From: Betaproteobacteria bacterium
GTDB taxonomy: Bacteria; Pseudomonadota; Gammaproteobacteria; Burkholderiales; Burkholderiaceae
DNA length: 5,722 nt
Reading direction: 5' to 3'
Assembly (NCBI GenBank): GCA_018969885.1
Contig: JAGWXN010000216.1
Span: 1-5,722, forward strand
This document shows, piece after piece, positions 1 through 5,722 of the stretch. A model generated the notes under the pieces. The model was not told where the DNA came from. It saw nothing but the letters and a program-made list of their open reading frames with translations, and did no database searches. A program made the position numbers and the translations under genes. Each line of letters opens with the position of its first letter. Position 1 is the stretch's first letter.

Positions 1-123
1 ATACGGGTTGTCATCGGTAAGCGGACCCGCGGACCCAGACGTATTCCACTGCTTGCAGCTGGTGACGCAGGCATGGCAGCCCACACATACATTCAGGTCA
101 ATCACCAAAGCGAGCTGTGTCAT
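1..123 (-). CDS. soeB: Sulfite:quinone oxidoreductase iron-sulfur subunit SoeB (5' part, runs off left edge)
   Basis: Only the first 41 codons are in the window; the reading frame is open to base 1. The protein begins [20 protein letters not shown] and shows C13, C16, C19 and C23, a C-x2-C-x2-C-x3-C motif that forms half of a ferredoxin-type 4Fe-4S pair. DmsB/NrfC/PsrB-type electron-transfer subunits begin in this way, and the wording of this N-terminus closely resembles SoeB as I know it. The expected role is to pass electrons from the SoeA molybdenum centre to the membrane subunit SoeC and on to quinone, on the cytoplasmic side. The ATG overlaps the soeA stop as ATGA, so translational coupling is likely, and an AAGGTG Shine-Dalgarno lies inside the end of soeA. 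No Tat or Sec signal precedes the cysteines, matching a cytoplasmic location. The soe assignment depends on soeA; the iron-sulfur subunit call itself is secure. Confidence 0.85.
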   Translation of the reverse strand, partial: MTQLALVIDLNVCVGCHACVTSCKQWNTSGSAGPLTDDNPY

Positions 124-3032
124 CGGATCACCTTCATGAGGCCTGCCATCCATCCCAGCCGACGCGGCGCCTTGGCTGGCATCCCCGCCACCGGCCGCAT
201 CGCTTCAAACTGCGGAAAGCTCTCAGCGGGCTCGTCTGGCCCCGCCGGAGTAATACGAACCCGAACGTCATACCAGGCCGCCTGCCCGGTGATCGGGTCG
301 GAGTTGGACATCAATGCCTCGGCTTCGCCAATCGGAAGCTCCTCCCGAATGAGATGGTTGAGCAGAAAACCCTGCTGCGATTCATTCGCATCAGGGGTCA
401 GGCTCCACGCGCCGCGCTGCTTGCCGATGGCATTCCAGGTCCAGACAGTATTCGGCTCCACCGCTTCGCTGTGCCTGCACAGGCAGCGCACCTTCCCCCA
501 TTCCGACTCGACCCACATCCATGCACCGTCGGCAATGCCGGCCGCGAGCGCGGTACGTGTGTTCACGTAGAGAAAATTATAGGTGTGGATCTGTCGCAGC
601 CAGGCGTTCTGCGAGTCCCATGAGTGGTACATCGCCATCGGGCGCTGGGTCACCGCATGGAGCGGAAACCGTGCGGTGTCGGTGACCTGCCACTCGAGCG
701 GCGTGTAGAAAAACGGTAATGGATCAAAAAACCGCGCCACGCGCTCGCGAAGCCGCTCGGGGGGTTGCTTGCCCGGATGGCGGCCTTCTGCAGCCAACCT
801 GAAGCGCTGCAGGAACTCGGAGTACAGATGGATCACGATCGGATCGCGATCGCGACGCAGCCCCACCGACTGCGCCCAATCGAGGTAGCCCTGGTTCCAG
901 TTGCGCATGTACTGGAACTCCGGCGGCAGGCGGTGATGAAAAACGCAATTGTTTTGCGCATACATCTCCCACTGCCGGGGATTCGGCTCGCCACGAAGCG
1001 CCTTGTCGCCGTTCTCGCCCCGCCACCCGGCCAGGAAACCGATGCCCGACCCTGGCGCGGTTTCATAGCGCACCACAAAGTCGGGGTAGTCACGATACTT
1101 GCGAGCACCATCGGCGTTGACGAAGGCGGGAAACCCAAGTCGCGAAGCAAGTTCGACCAGCACTTCCTGAAAGGGCTTGCATTGCCCGGTGGGAGGAAGC
1201 ACCGGAATACGCACAGAATCCACCGGACCATCGAATTCGCTGATGGGCCGGTCGAGCAGCGACATGCAGTCGTGGCGCTCGAGGTAAGTGGTGTCCGGCA
1301 GCAGCAGGTCGGCGTAGGCGGTGGTCTCCGAATGAAACGCATCGCACACCACGAGAAACGGGATCTTGTAGTCACCGCTCTCGGTCTTGTCGCACAGCAT
1401 CTTGCGGACCTCGGACGTGTTCATCGTCGAGTTCCAGGCCATGTTGGCCATGAAGAGCATCAGCGTGTCAATGGGATAAGGATCGCCGCGCCAGGCATTG
1501 GTGATCGCGTTGTGCATCAAGCCGTGCGCCGAGAGCGGATGCTCCCAGCTGAACCCTTTGTCGATTCGAACAGGCTCGCCCGCAGCATCGACGAACAGGT
1601 CATCGGGGCCTTCGGGCCAGCCGAGCGGCGCACCGTTTAATGGCGTGTCGGGCTTGACCGAATCGGGCCCCTTGGGCGGCCGCGAGTTGGGGGGCACCGC
1701 CTTCGGATAAGGCGACTTGTGCCGAAAGCCGCCCGGGCGATCGATCGTGCCGAGAAGACTCATCAAAATGGCGAGCGCACGGGTGGTCTGAAAGCCGTTG
1801 CTGTGCGCGGCTAATCCGCGCATGGCATGAAACGCCACGGGGCTGCCGCTCACCGACGCATGCTTTCCCCCCCAACTATCGGTCCAGGCGATCGGGAGCG
1901 AAATCCGATGGTCACGCGCAGCGGTGCCGATCTCCTGCGCAAGCTTTCGAATGGTATCGGCTGAGATGCCGGTGATGGTTGCTGCCCACTCGGGCGTGCA
2001 GTCGGCCACCCGAGCCTTCAGCAGCTCAAAAGCCGGCGCAGTGGGGGTGCCGTCCGGCATGGTGAAACGTCCGGTCAGTACGGGCACGGCACCCTCTGCA
2101 TGATCACTCACCGGACGATCGGTGTTCCGATCCCACCAGAAAAAGTTATGCGGCCGAAGCGGGTTCACGACATCCCCCTCCGGATTACGAAGCATCAGGC
2201 CATAGTCATCGCTGGCCGGGTCGAGGTTAACCAGCTGGCCAGCGTTGGTGAAGCGGGACACAAAATCATGATCCATCAGATCATGGGCAATCAGCTCGTG
2301 AATGAGGGCGAGCATGAGTGCGCCATCGGTGCCGGGTCGGATCGCAATCCACTGATCAGCGATGGCCGCATAGCCGGTACGAATCGGGTTAATCGCAATG
2401 AACCGGCCGCCCGCTCTTTTAAATTTGGATAGCGCCACCTTCATGGGATTGCTATGGTGGTCTTCAGCTGTGCCGATCATCACAAAAACGCGGGCACGCT
2501 CGAGATCGGGACCGCCGAATTCCCAGAACGATCCGCCGATTGTGTAGATCATGCCTGCGGCCATGTTGACCGAGCAGAAGCCGCCGTGGGCTGCGTAGTT
2601 GGGCGTGCCGAATTGCCGGGCAAACAGACCCGTGAGCGCCTGCATCTGATCGCGCCCGGTGAAGAGCGCGAATTTTTTTGGGTCTGTTGCGCGCAGATGC
2701 CGCAGCCGTGACTCCAGCGTGGCGAATGCCTCGTCCCAGGAGACCTCCTCAAATTCACCCGCGCCACGCTCGGACCCGGGCTTGCGCCGAAGCGGCAGCG
2801 TGAGCCTGGCGGGCGAGTACTGCTTCATGATGCCGGCCGAGCCTTTTGCACAGATCACGCCCTTGTTCAGCGGATGGTCGGGGTTGCCATCGATGTAGCG
2901 CACCTGACCATCGCGCAAATGAACGCGGATGCCGCAGCGGCAGGCGCACATGTAGCAGGTGGTGGTTTTAACTTCGGTCCTGGCACCCGGCACGGGGGGC
3001 GCAGCCGGGTCGTGAAGCGGCGATGTAGGCAT
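120..3032 (-). CDS. soeA: Molybdopterin oxidoreductase, sulfite:quinone oxidoreductase catalytic subunit SoeA
   Basis: This is a 970-residue protein of the DMSO-reductase (complex iron-sulfur molybdoenzyme) family. Residues 26, 29, 33 and 61 form a C-x2-C-x3-C-x27-C 4Fe-4S motif, with K63 just after the last cysteine as is common in the family. C153, in HGGFCSVNM, is the probable molybdenum ligand, as in PsrA/PhsA-like enzymes. The central bis-MGD-binding domains span roughly 70-640, and the C-terminal dinucleotide-binding domain roughly 785-930. There is no twin-arginine signal peptide: the first cluster cysteine is only 26 residues in. This argues for a cytoplasmic enzyme, as for SoeA, and against the exported polysulfide or thiosulfate reductases PsrA/PhsA. 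SoeA oxidises sulfite to sulfate and delivers electrons via SoeB and SoeC to quinone. The chosen ATG leaves little room for any other start and has no clear Shine-Dalgarno. soeB follows with an ATGA overlap. The molybdoenzyme call is near certain; the specific soe function rests on remembered family resemblance, length, cytoplasmic location and the soeB partner. Confidence 0.85.
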   Translation of the reverse strand: MPTSPLHDPAAPPVPGARTEVKTTTCYMCACRCGIRVHLRDGQVRYIDGNPDHPLNKGVICAKGSAGIMKQYSPARLTLPLRRKPGSERGAGEFEEVSWDEAFATLESRLRHLRATDPKKFALFTGRDQMQALTGLFARQFGTPNYAAHGGFCSVNMAAGMIYTIGGSFWEFGGPDLERARVFVMIGTAEDHHSNPMKVALSKFKRAGGRFIAINPIRTGYAAIADQWIAIRPGTDGALMLALIHELIAHDLMDHDFVSRFTNAGQLVNLDPASDDYGLMLRNPEGDVVNPLRPHNFFWWDRNTDRPVSDHAEGAVPVLTGRFTMPDGTPTAPAFELLKARVADCTPEWAATITGISADTIRKLAQEIGTAARDHRISLPIAWTDSWGGKHASVSGSPVAFHAMRGLAAHSNGFQTTRALAILMSLLGTIDRPGGFRHKSPYPKAVPPNSRPPKGPDSVKPDTPLNGAPLGWPEGPDDLFVDAAGEPVRIDKGFSWEHPLSAHGLMHNAITNAWRGDPYPIDTLMLFMANMAWNSTMNTSEVRKMLCDKTESGDYKIPFLVVCDAFHSETTAYADLLLPDTTYLERHDCMSLLDRPISEFDGPVDSVRIPVLPPTGQCKPFQEVLVELASRLGFPAFVNADGARKYRDYPDFVVRYETAPGSGIGFLAGWRGENGDKALRGEPNPRQWEMYAQNNCVFHHRLPPEFQYMRNWNQGYLDWAQSVGLRRDRDPIVIHLYSEFLQRFRLAAEGRHPGKQPPERLRERVARFFDPLPFFYTPLEWQVTDTARFPLHAVTQRPMAMYHSWDSQNAWLRQIHTYNFLYVNTRTALAAGIADGAWMWVESEWGKVRCLCRHSEAVEPNTVWTWNAIGKQRGAWSLTPDANESQQGFLLNHLIREELPIGEAEALMSNSDPITGQAAWYDVRVRITPAGPDEPAESFPQFEAMRPVAGMPAKAPRRLGWMAGLMKVIR
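129..134 (-). promoter_or_regulatory. Shine-Dalgarno of soeB inside the 3' end of soeA
   Basis: On the minus strand AAGGTG sits 5 bases before the soeB ATG (123-121), within the last codons of soeA. It supports this ATG as the real start and suggests that soeB can both reinitiate after soeA termination and recruit ribosomes itself. Confidence 0.6.
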
Positions 3033-3069
3033 CGGAGTGCGTGAGCGGACCGAAGTGGAGACCGAGCGG

Positions 3070-3098
3070 ATTATCCCCTACCCGTTGCCCGCCGAAAA
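3070..3098 (-). promoter_or_regulatory. Candidate sigma-70-type promoter for soeAB
   Basis: On the minus strand a -10 candidate GATAAT (3075-3070, five of six matches to TATAAT) lies 17 bases downstream of a weak -35 candidate TTTTCG (3098-3093). Transcription would start near 3063, leaving a leader of about 30 bases before the soeA ATG at 3032. The position and spacing are right; the -35 is poor, which would fit an activated promoter. Confidence 0.4.
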
Positions 3099-3105
3099 CC
3101 CGGCG
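3090..3105. promoter_or_regulatory. Short inverted repeat in the divergent control region (possible operator)
   Basis: CGCCG (3090-3094) and CGGCG (3101-3105) are perfect reverse complements separated by AAAACC. The repeat overlaps the candidate -35 of soeA, where a regulator could act. The arms are only 5 bp and GC-only in a GC-rich region, so chance is a real alternative. Confidence 0.2.
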
Positions 3106-3215
3106 CGAGTCACCCAGCGGAATCAGGGGAGATTCGATGCGCGTTTGGGCGCGTCCGGCAGACTTCGCCGAGGTAAGTGCCGCAGAGCGCTTTGCCCTCA
3201 ACCCATTTCCACCAC

Positions 3216-3220
3216 GAGGA
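3216..3220 (+). promoter_or_regulatory. Shine-Dalgarno that sets the start of the binding-protein gene
   Basis: GAGGA ends 8 bases before the ATG at 3229. It picks this start over in-frame upstream starts (as far back as 3037), which would add up to 64 residues of low-complexity arginine-rich sequence ahead of the signal peptide. Confidence 0.6.
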
Positions 3221-3228
3221 TAGACGCG

Positions 3229-4230
3229 ATGGCTTCACGCTCTCTGTTCCGCCCGCGTTCATGGACCGCTGCCCTGACCTGCGCTTTTTCTCTGCTCGTC
3301 GCCCCAACCCTTGGGTCTGCGCAGGACTTTCCGAGTCGTCCGATTACGCTCACCATGCCCTACGCCCCGGGCGGTCCGGGCGATGCCATTACCCGCGTAT
3401 TCGCCTCGTCGCTCCAGAAGCATCTGGGCGTACAGGTGGTGGTCGACAACCCCGCCGGTGCGTCGGGTACGATCGGCACCGCCAAGGTTGCTCGCGCCCG
3501 GCCTGACGGCTACACGCTCCTCATGATTCATGTGAGCCACGCCACCAATGGCGCCATGTTTAAGAGCCTCCCCTACAGCCCGGTGGAGGATTTCGAACCC
3601 GTGGCGCGAGGCACCAGTGGCCCGATGGTGATCGTGGCGCGGCAGGGATTCCCCGCAACCACCCTCCCCGAGTTCATCCAGTATCTGCGCGCAAACGCCG
3701 ACAAGATCAGTCTTGCTCACGCTGGGGTCGGGTCGGCTTCGCACCTGTGCGCGCTCATGATGATGAGCGCTCTGAATGTGAAGCTCAATGAAGTGCCCTA
3801 CAAGGGAACCGCTCCTGCGCTGGCCGACCTGATGGGTGGTCAGGTTGATGTGCTGTGCGATCAGACCTCGGGCACGGTGCCGCAGGTAAGAACCGGCCGG
3901 ATTCGGGCGGTTGCTGCAGCAGGCAGGGGTCGACTGCCGCAGCTTCCCGATGTGCCAGCGGTTGCCGAGGCCGGTGTCGACGGCCTTGAAATCAATATCT
4001 CGTTCGGACTCTATGCCCCCAAAGGAACACCCAAGCCAGTGATTGACCGTCTGGTTGAAGGCATGCAGAAATCGGTCGCCGATACCGACACCCGCGCACG
4101 GTTGGAAGCAATGGGCGTTGCAGCTGTGCCCGTTGACCAGGCGACGCCGGAAGCGCTCCGCGCGCATCTCAAACGCGAGATCGACACGCTGGTGCCACTG
4201 TTGGTGCGCGCAGGGGTGCAGCCGAACTGA
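3229..4230 (+). CDS. Bug-family (TctC-like) periplasmic solute-binding protein
   Basis: This 333-residue protein matches the usual length of Bug receptors (about 320-330). Residues 1-31 are a Sec signal peptide: arginines at 4, 8 and 10, a hydrophobic core at about 12-28, and likely cleavage after GSA at residue 31. The mature protein starts QDFPSRPITL, the classic opening of this family. Other hallmarks are MPYAPGGPGDAITR at 43-56, the ligand-loop motif NPAGASGTIGTAKVARARPDGYT at about 74-96 (given only as N74-P75 and R91-PDGYT-96 for its ends), VPYKGTAPALADLMGGQVD at 189-207, and PDVPAVAEAG at 240-249. Such proteins capture small, mostly carboxylated molecules in the periplasm for a TctAB-type tripartite transporter, or act as ligand sensors. 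No TctA or TctB gene is visible, so this is an orphan receptor here, as is common where the family has expanded. It diverges from soeA and precedes the cupin gene by 118 bp. C174 and C210 are the only cysteines in the mature part. The ligand cannot be deduced. Confidence 0.93.
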   Translation: MASRSLFRPRSWTAALTCAFSLLVAPTLGSAQDFPSRPITLTMPYAPGGPGDAITRVFASSLQKHLGVQVVVDNPAGASGTIGTAKVARARPDGYTLLMIHVSHATNGAMFKSLPYSPVEDFEPVARGTSGPMVIVARQGFPATTLPEFIQYLRANADKISLAHAGVGSASHLCALMMMSALNVKLNEVPYKGTAPALADLMGGQVDVLCDQTSGTVPQVRTGRIRAVAAAGRGRLPQLPDVPAVAEAGVDGLEINISFGLYAPKGTPKPVIDRLVEGMQKSVADTDTRARLEAMGVAAVPVDQATPEALRAHLKREIDTLVPLLVRAGVQPN

Positions 4231-4272
4231 GTGAGGCTGCGTAGGCGCGCGTTTCGGAGGGTAGTCGGTTGC

Positions 4273-4303
4273 TTTACAGAATTCCCAATGTCGGGCGTAC
4301 ACT
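4273..4303 (+). promoter_or_regulatory. Weak candidate promoter for the cupin/SnoaL-like pair
   Basis: TTTACA (4273-4278, five of six matches to the -35 consensus) and TACACT (4298-4303, four of six to the -10) lie 19 bases apart in the gap after the binding-protein gene. The spacing is longer than ideal. The leader would be about 40 bases. The pair may instead be read through from the binding-protein gene, since no terminator hairpin with a T-tract is visible in 4231-4349. Confidence 0.3.
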
Positions 4304-4349
4304 GACCTAAGAGACGACAGACACCCCAATCGGGGACAAGGAGACTTCC

Positions 4350-4760
4350 ATGGCAAACGCCGCGACTCGAACGGTGAAGGGCAAGCTGGTACATACCGAT
4401 CTCAACAGTGCCCCGTTGGTGCAGGGGCGACGTGCCTTCTTCGCCTATCGCGACCTCGGTGTGGCGGACGCCTCCGAAGGCATGCTCAAAGCTCAGGTTC
4501 AGCAGACCAAGAAAGGTCTGGGAGAACCCACCGGATGGCACTACCACACCTGCGACGGTCAGTTCGTCTATGTCCTCAAGGGCTGGGTCGACCTCGAATT
4601 CGAAACTGGCGAAAAGCTACGCCTCGGTGAAGGCCACTCCTGCTACATCCCTGGAGGACTGATTCACAACGAAACCGGCATGTCCCTCGACTTCGAGGTG
4701 CTCGAGGTTCATCTGCCCGCAGACAGAATGGGCACGGTTCCAGTCGACGCGCCGTTCTGA
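4350..4760 (+). CDS. Single-domain cupin protein, function unknown
   Basis: This 136-residue protein is one small cupin barrel with no signal peptide, so it is probably cytoplasmic. Cupin motif 1 is at about 61-79: H64 and H66 in WHYH, then Q71 where glutamate is usual, then the G78 turn. Motif 2 is at about 95-110 (CYIPGGLIHNE), giving H106 as the last metal ligand. The predicted metal set is therefore His, His, Gln, His, probably for iron, manganese or zinc. Small cupins of this type include dioxygenases, isomerases, lyases and ligand-binding proteins, and none can be chosen from sequence alone. An AAGGAG Shine-Dalgarno (4338-4343) lies 6 bases before the ATG. The SnoaL-like gene starts 16 bp after the stop, so the two are probably cotranscribed and may act on the same pathway. 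The fold call is firm; the role is open. Confidence 0.88.
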   Translation: MANAATRTVKGKLVHTDLNSAPLVQGRRAFFAYRDLGVADASEGMLKAQVQQTKKGLGEPTGWHYHTCDGQFVYVLKGWVDLEFETGEKLRLGEGHSCYIPGGLIHNETGMSLDFEVLEVHLPADRMGTVPVDAPF

Positions 4761-4776
4761 TGAATTGGAGCCGTGA

Positions 4777-5193
4777 ATGACTTCAACCACTCTGGATCAG
4801 CTTGCCTGCGCGCAGGTGCTGGGCCGCCTCTTCCACCGGCTTGATACCTTTGACTACCACGGGGTCGCCGCGCAATTCTCTGAGTCGTGTGAGTGGCACC
4901 GCCAGGGCAAGGTGCTGCGAAGCCATGCGGACATCATCGCCGCACTCAACCTCCGACCGCAGCATCTGTTCGTGCAGCATATTCTGCATGACGTCGTGTG
5001 CGATCCAGCGGGTGCGGACAGCATGACCGGCTTCGCGTACATGAGCGTGTTTCGGAAAGAGTTCGATCGTCCACCACAGATTCCGCTACCCACCGAGCGC
5101 CCGGACATGCTGATTTCGTGGAATGCAGCGTTCACGCGCGAAGGCGTCAACTGGCGCATCAAACGGCTCTCGAACACCGCGCTCTATCGATAG
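4777..5193 (+). CDS. SnoaL/NTF2-like small protein
   Basis: The protein has 138 residues, no signal peptide and no membrane segment. The pattern fits an NTF2/SnoaL-like cone fold: an N-terminal helix (about 5-22), YHGVAAQFSESCEWHRQGKVLRSHADIIAAL at about 27-57 (given here by its ends Y27 and L57), a histidine-rich strand with H63, H68 and H71, and two late strands around 83-93 and 110-130 ending in VNWRIKRLS. Family members are isomerases, cyclases, dehydratases, hydroxylase accessory proteins or non-catalytic binders of small hydrophobic molecules. D26 and the histidines line up with places where polar pocket residues often occur, but I cannot assign a catalytic set. TTGGAG (4765-4770) lies 6 bases before the ATG. 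The gene is 16 bp behind the cupin gene and converges with the SDR gene, with only 12 bp between the two stop codons. Confidence 0.75.
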   Translation: MTSTTLDQLACAQVLGRLFHRLDTFDYHGVAAQFSESCEWHRQGKVLRSHADIIAALNLRPQHLFVQHILHDVVCDPAGADSMTGFAYMSVFRKEFDRPPQIPLPTERPDMLISWNAAFTREGVNWRIKRLSNTALYR

Positions 5194-5205
5194 CGCCGCC
5201 GTTCC

Positions 5206-5722
5206 TTACCCCCACCAGTTGTGACGGCGCGAAAATCCGCCGTCAATCTCCAAAACTGCGCCGGAGGTATAGCTGGATCGCGGGGAGGCGAGAAACACAA
5301 CCGATGCGGAAATCTCTTCCACCTCGGCGGGTCGGCGGAACGCTGCATGAGCGCCGAGTTCTGCCCAGCGGGCTTCATCGCCAAACCGCTCTCGGGCGCG
5401 CCCTCTCAGCAGGGTCTCGAGACGGCTGGTCAGCACCATGCCGGGGCTGACGCCCACCACGCGAACACCATGATCCGGCCCCTTGCTGCCCAGCGTTCGG
5501 GTGAGCGCCTCGAGCGCCGCATTGCCGGTGCTTCCTGCCGCATAGCTCGGATCAAGGCCGGTTGCTGAGGCGCCGATGACATTTACGATGACGCCCCGCT
5601 GTCGCGCAATCATTCGGGTATAAAACTCGCGCATCATGCCGACGTAGCCAAACACCTTCAAATCCCAGGCGCGGCGCCACGTCTCCTGGGAAACCTGTTC
5701 AAGCGCGCCGCCCGGGATCGCG
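5206..5722 (-). CDS. Short-chain dehydrogenase/reductase (SDR), 5' end beyond right edge
   Basis: The frame is open from the right edge to TAA at 5208-5206, giving 171 complete codons of a protein expected to have about 250-265. The missing part would hold the TGxxxGxG dinucleotide-binding motif; the visible part starts at IPGGALEQ, where NAG normally precedes. Numbering from the first complete codon, a helix follows with WRRAWDLKVFGY at 15-26, then GVIVNVIG at 43-50, Y60 in PSYAAGS, the substrate/cofactor turn VSPGMVLTSR at 91-100, and the C-terminal FLASPRSSYTSGAVLEIDGG at 143-162. The last part is the classical SDR ending. The tetrad is unusual: K22 stands where Asn is expected, G50 or nearby where Ser is expected, Y60 is kept, and S64 replaces Lys of YxxxK. 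It is convergent with the SnoaL-like gene. It may be an NAD(P)-dependent alcohol/ketone enzyme or an SDR with altered or lost chemistry; the substrate is unknown. Confidence 0.88.
   Translation of the reverse strand, partial: AIPGGALEQVSQETWRRAWDLKVFGYVGMMREFYTRMIARQRGVIVNVIGASATGLDPSYAAGSTGNAALEALTRTLGSKGPDHGVRVVGVSPGMVLTSRLETLLRGRARERFGDEARWAELGAHAAFRRPAEVEEISASVVFLASPRSSYTSGAVLEIDGGFSRRHNWWG

Noticed and set aside
117..623. Two overlapping plus-strand frames at the left end (165-168 codons)
   Set aside because: Both lie opposite the soeA C-terminal domain and soeB start and have no family features.
765..1640. Plus-strand open frame of 291 codons inside soeA
   Set aside because: Antisense to the continuous, well-supported molybdoenzyme gene; no recognisable domain or good ribosome binding site.
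120..3032. Identification as exported polysulfide/thiosulfate reductase (PsrA/PhsA) or formate dehydrogenase
   Set aside because: There is no Tat signal, the length is greater than usual for PsrA/PhsA, the likely Mo ligand is Cys rather than selenocysteine, and the SoeB-like N-terminus beside it favours SoeA.
3037..3228. N-terminal extension of the binding protein by 64 residues
   Set aside because: It would bury the signal peptide inside the protein; the ATG at 3229 has a good Shine-Dalgarno and gives the normal family length.
3259..4356. Long open frame (365 codons) antisense to nearly the whole binding-protein gene
   Set aside because: It mirrors a gene with clear family motifs and a signal peptide, its translation is rich in His, Arg and Gly without recognisable domains, and long antisense frames are expected in GC-rich coding DNA.
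5184..5193. Perfect palindrome CTATCGATAG at the end of the SnoaL-like gene
   Set aside because: It consists of the last sense codons and the stop; ten bases with no partner copy or regulatory context is best explained by chance.
5197..5229. CGCCGT and ACGGCG as a bidirectional terminator between the convergent SnoaL-like and SDR genes
   Set aside because: The loop is 21 bases, one arm lies inside the SDR coding sequence, and there is no T-tract on either strand.

Overview
The window is high-GC proteobacterial chromosomal DNA. A Bug-family periplasmic binding protein and a soeAB pair together suggest a betaproteobacterium, probably Burkholderiales. That placement is inferred from gene content, not from a phylogenetic marker. 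I see no RNA genes, insertion sequences, CRISPR array, integrase or origin.

Region 1 (1-3032, minus strand) is an operon reading out of the left edge. soeA encodes a 970-residue cytoplasmic molybdopterin oxidoreductase. It overlaps, through ATGA, the start of soeB, whose first 41 codons (an N-terminal four-cysteine iron-sulfur motif) are visible. By family resemblance this is the cytoplasm-facing sulfite:quinone oxidoreductase SoeABC. The membrane subunit SoeC would be expected beyond the left edge.

Region 2 (3033-3228) is the 196-bp divergent control region. It holds a plausible minus-strand promoter for soeA, with a small inverted repeat over its -35 element, and a good Shine-Dalgarno for the rightward gene.

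Region 3 (3229-5193, plus strand) carries three genes: a Bug/TctC-type solute-binding protein with a signal peptide, then after 118 bp a single-domain cupin, then after 16 bp a SnoaL/NTF2-like protein. Cupin and SnoaL-like genes look like one transcriptional unit, possibly with its own promoter. No TctA/TctB membrane partners are present, so the binding protein is an orphan here.

Region 4 (5206-5722, minus strand) is the C-terminal two thirds of a short-chain dehydrogenase/reductase convergent with the SnoaL-like gene. Its N-terminal Rossmann motif lies beyond the right edge. It keeps the catalytic tyrosine but appears to lack the usual catalytic lysine, serine and asparagine.

A possible reading is a small catabolic cluster: uptake or sensing by the binding protein, chemistry by the cupin, SnoaL-like protein and SDR, and sulfite disposal into the quinone pool by SoeABC. 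This would fit an organosulfur substrate, but nothing in the sequence identifies a substrate, and the SoeAB link may be only adjacency. I found no clearly new system. The most unusual points are the atypical SDR active site and the cupin with Gln at its usual Glu metal-ligand position.
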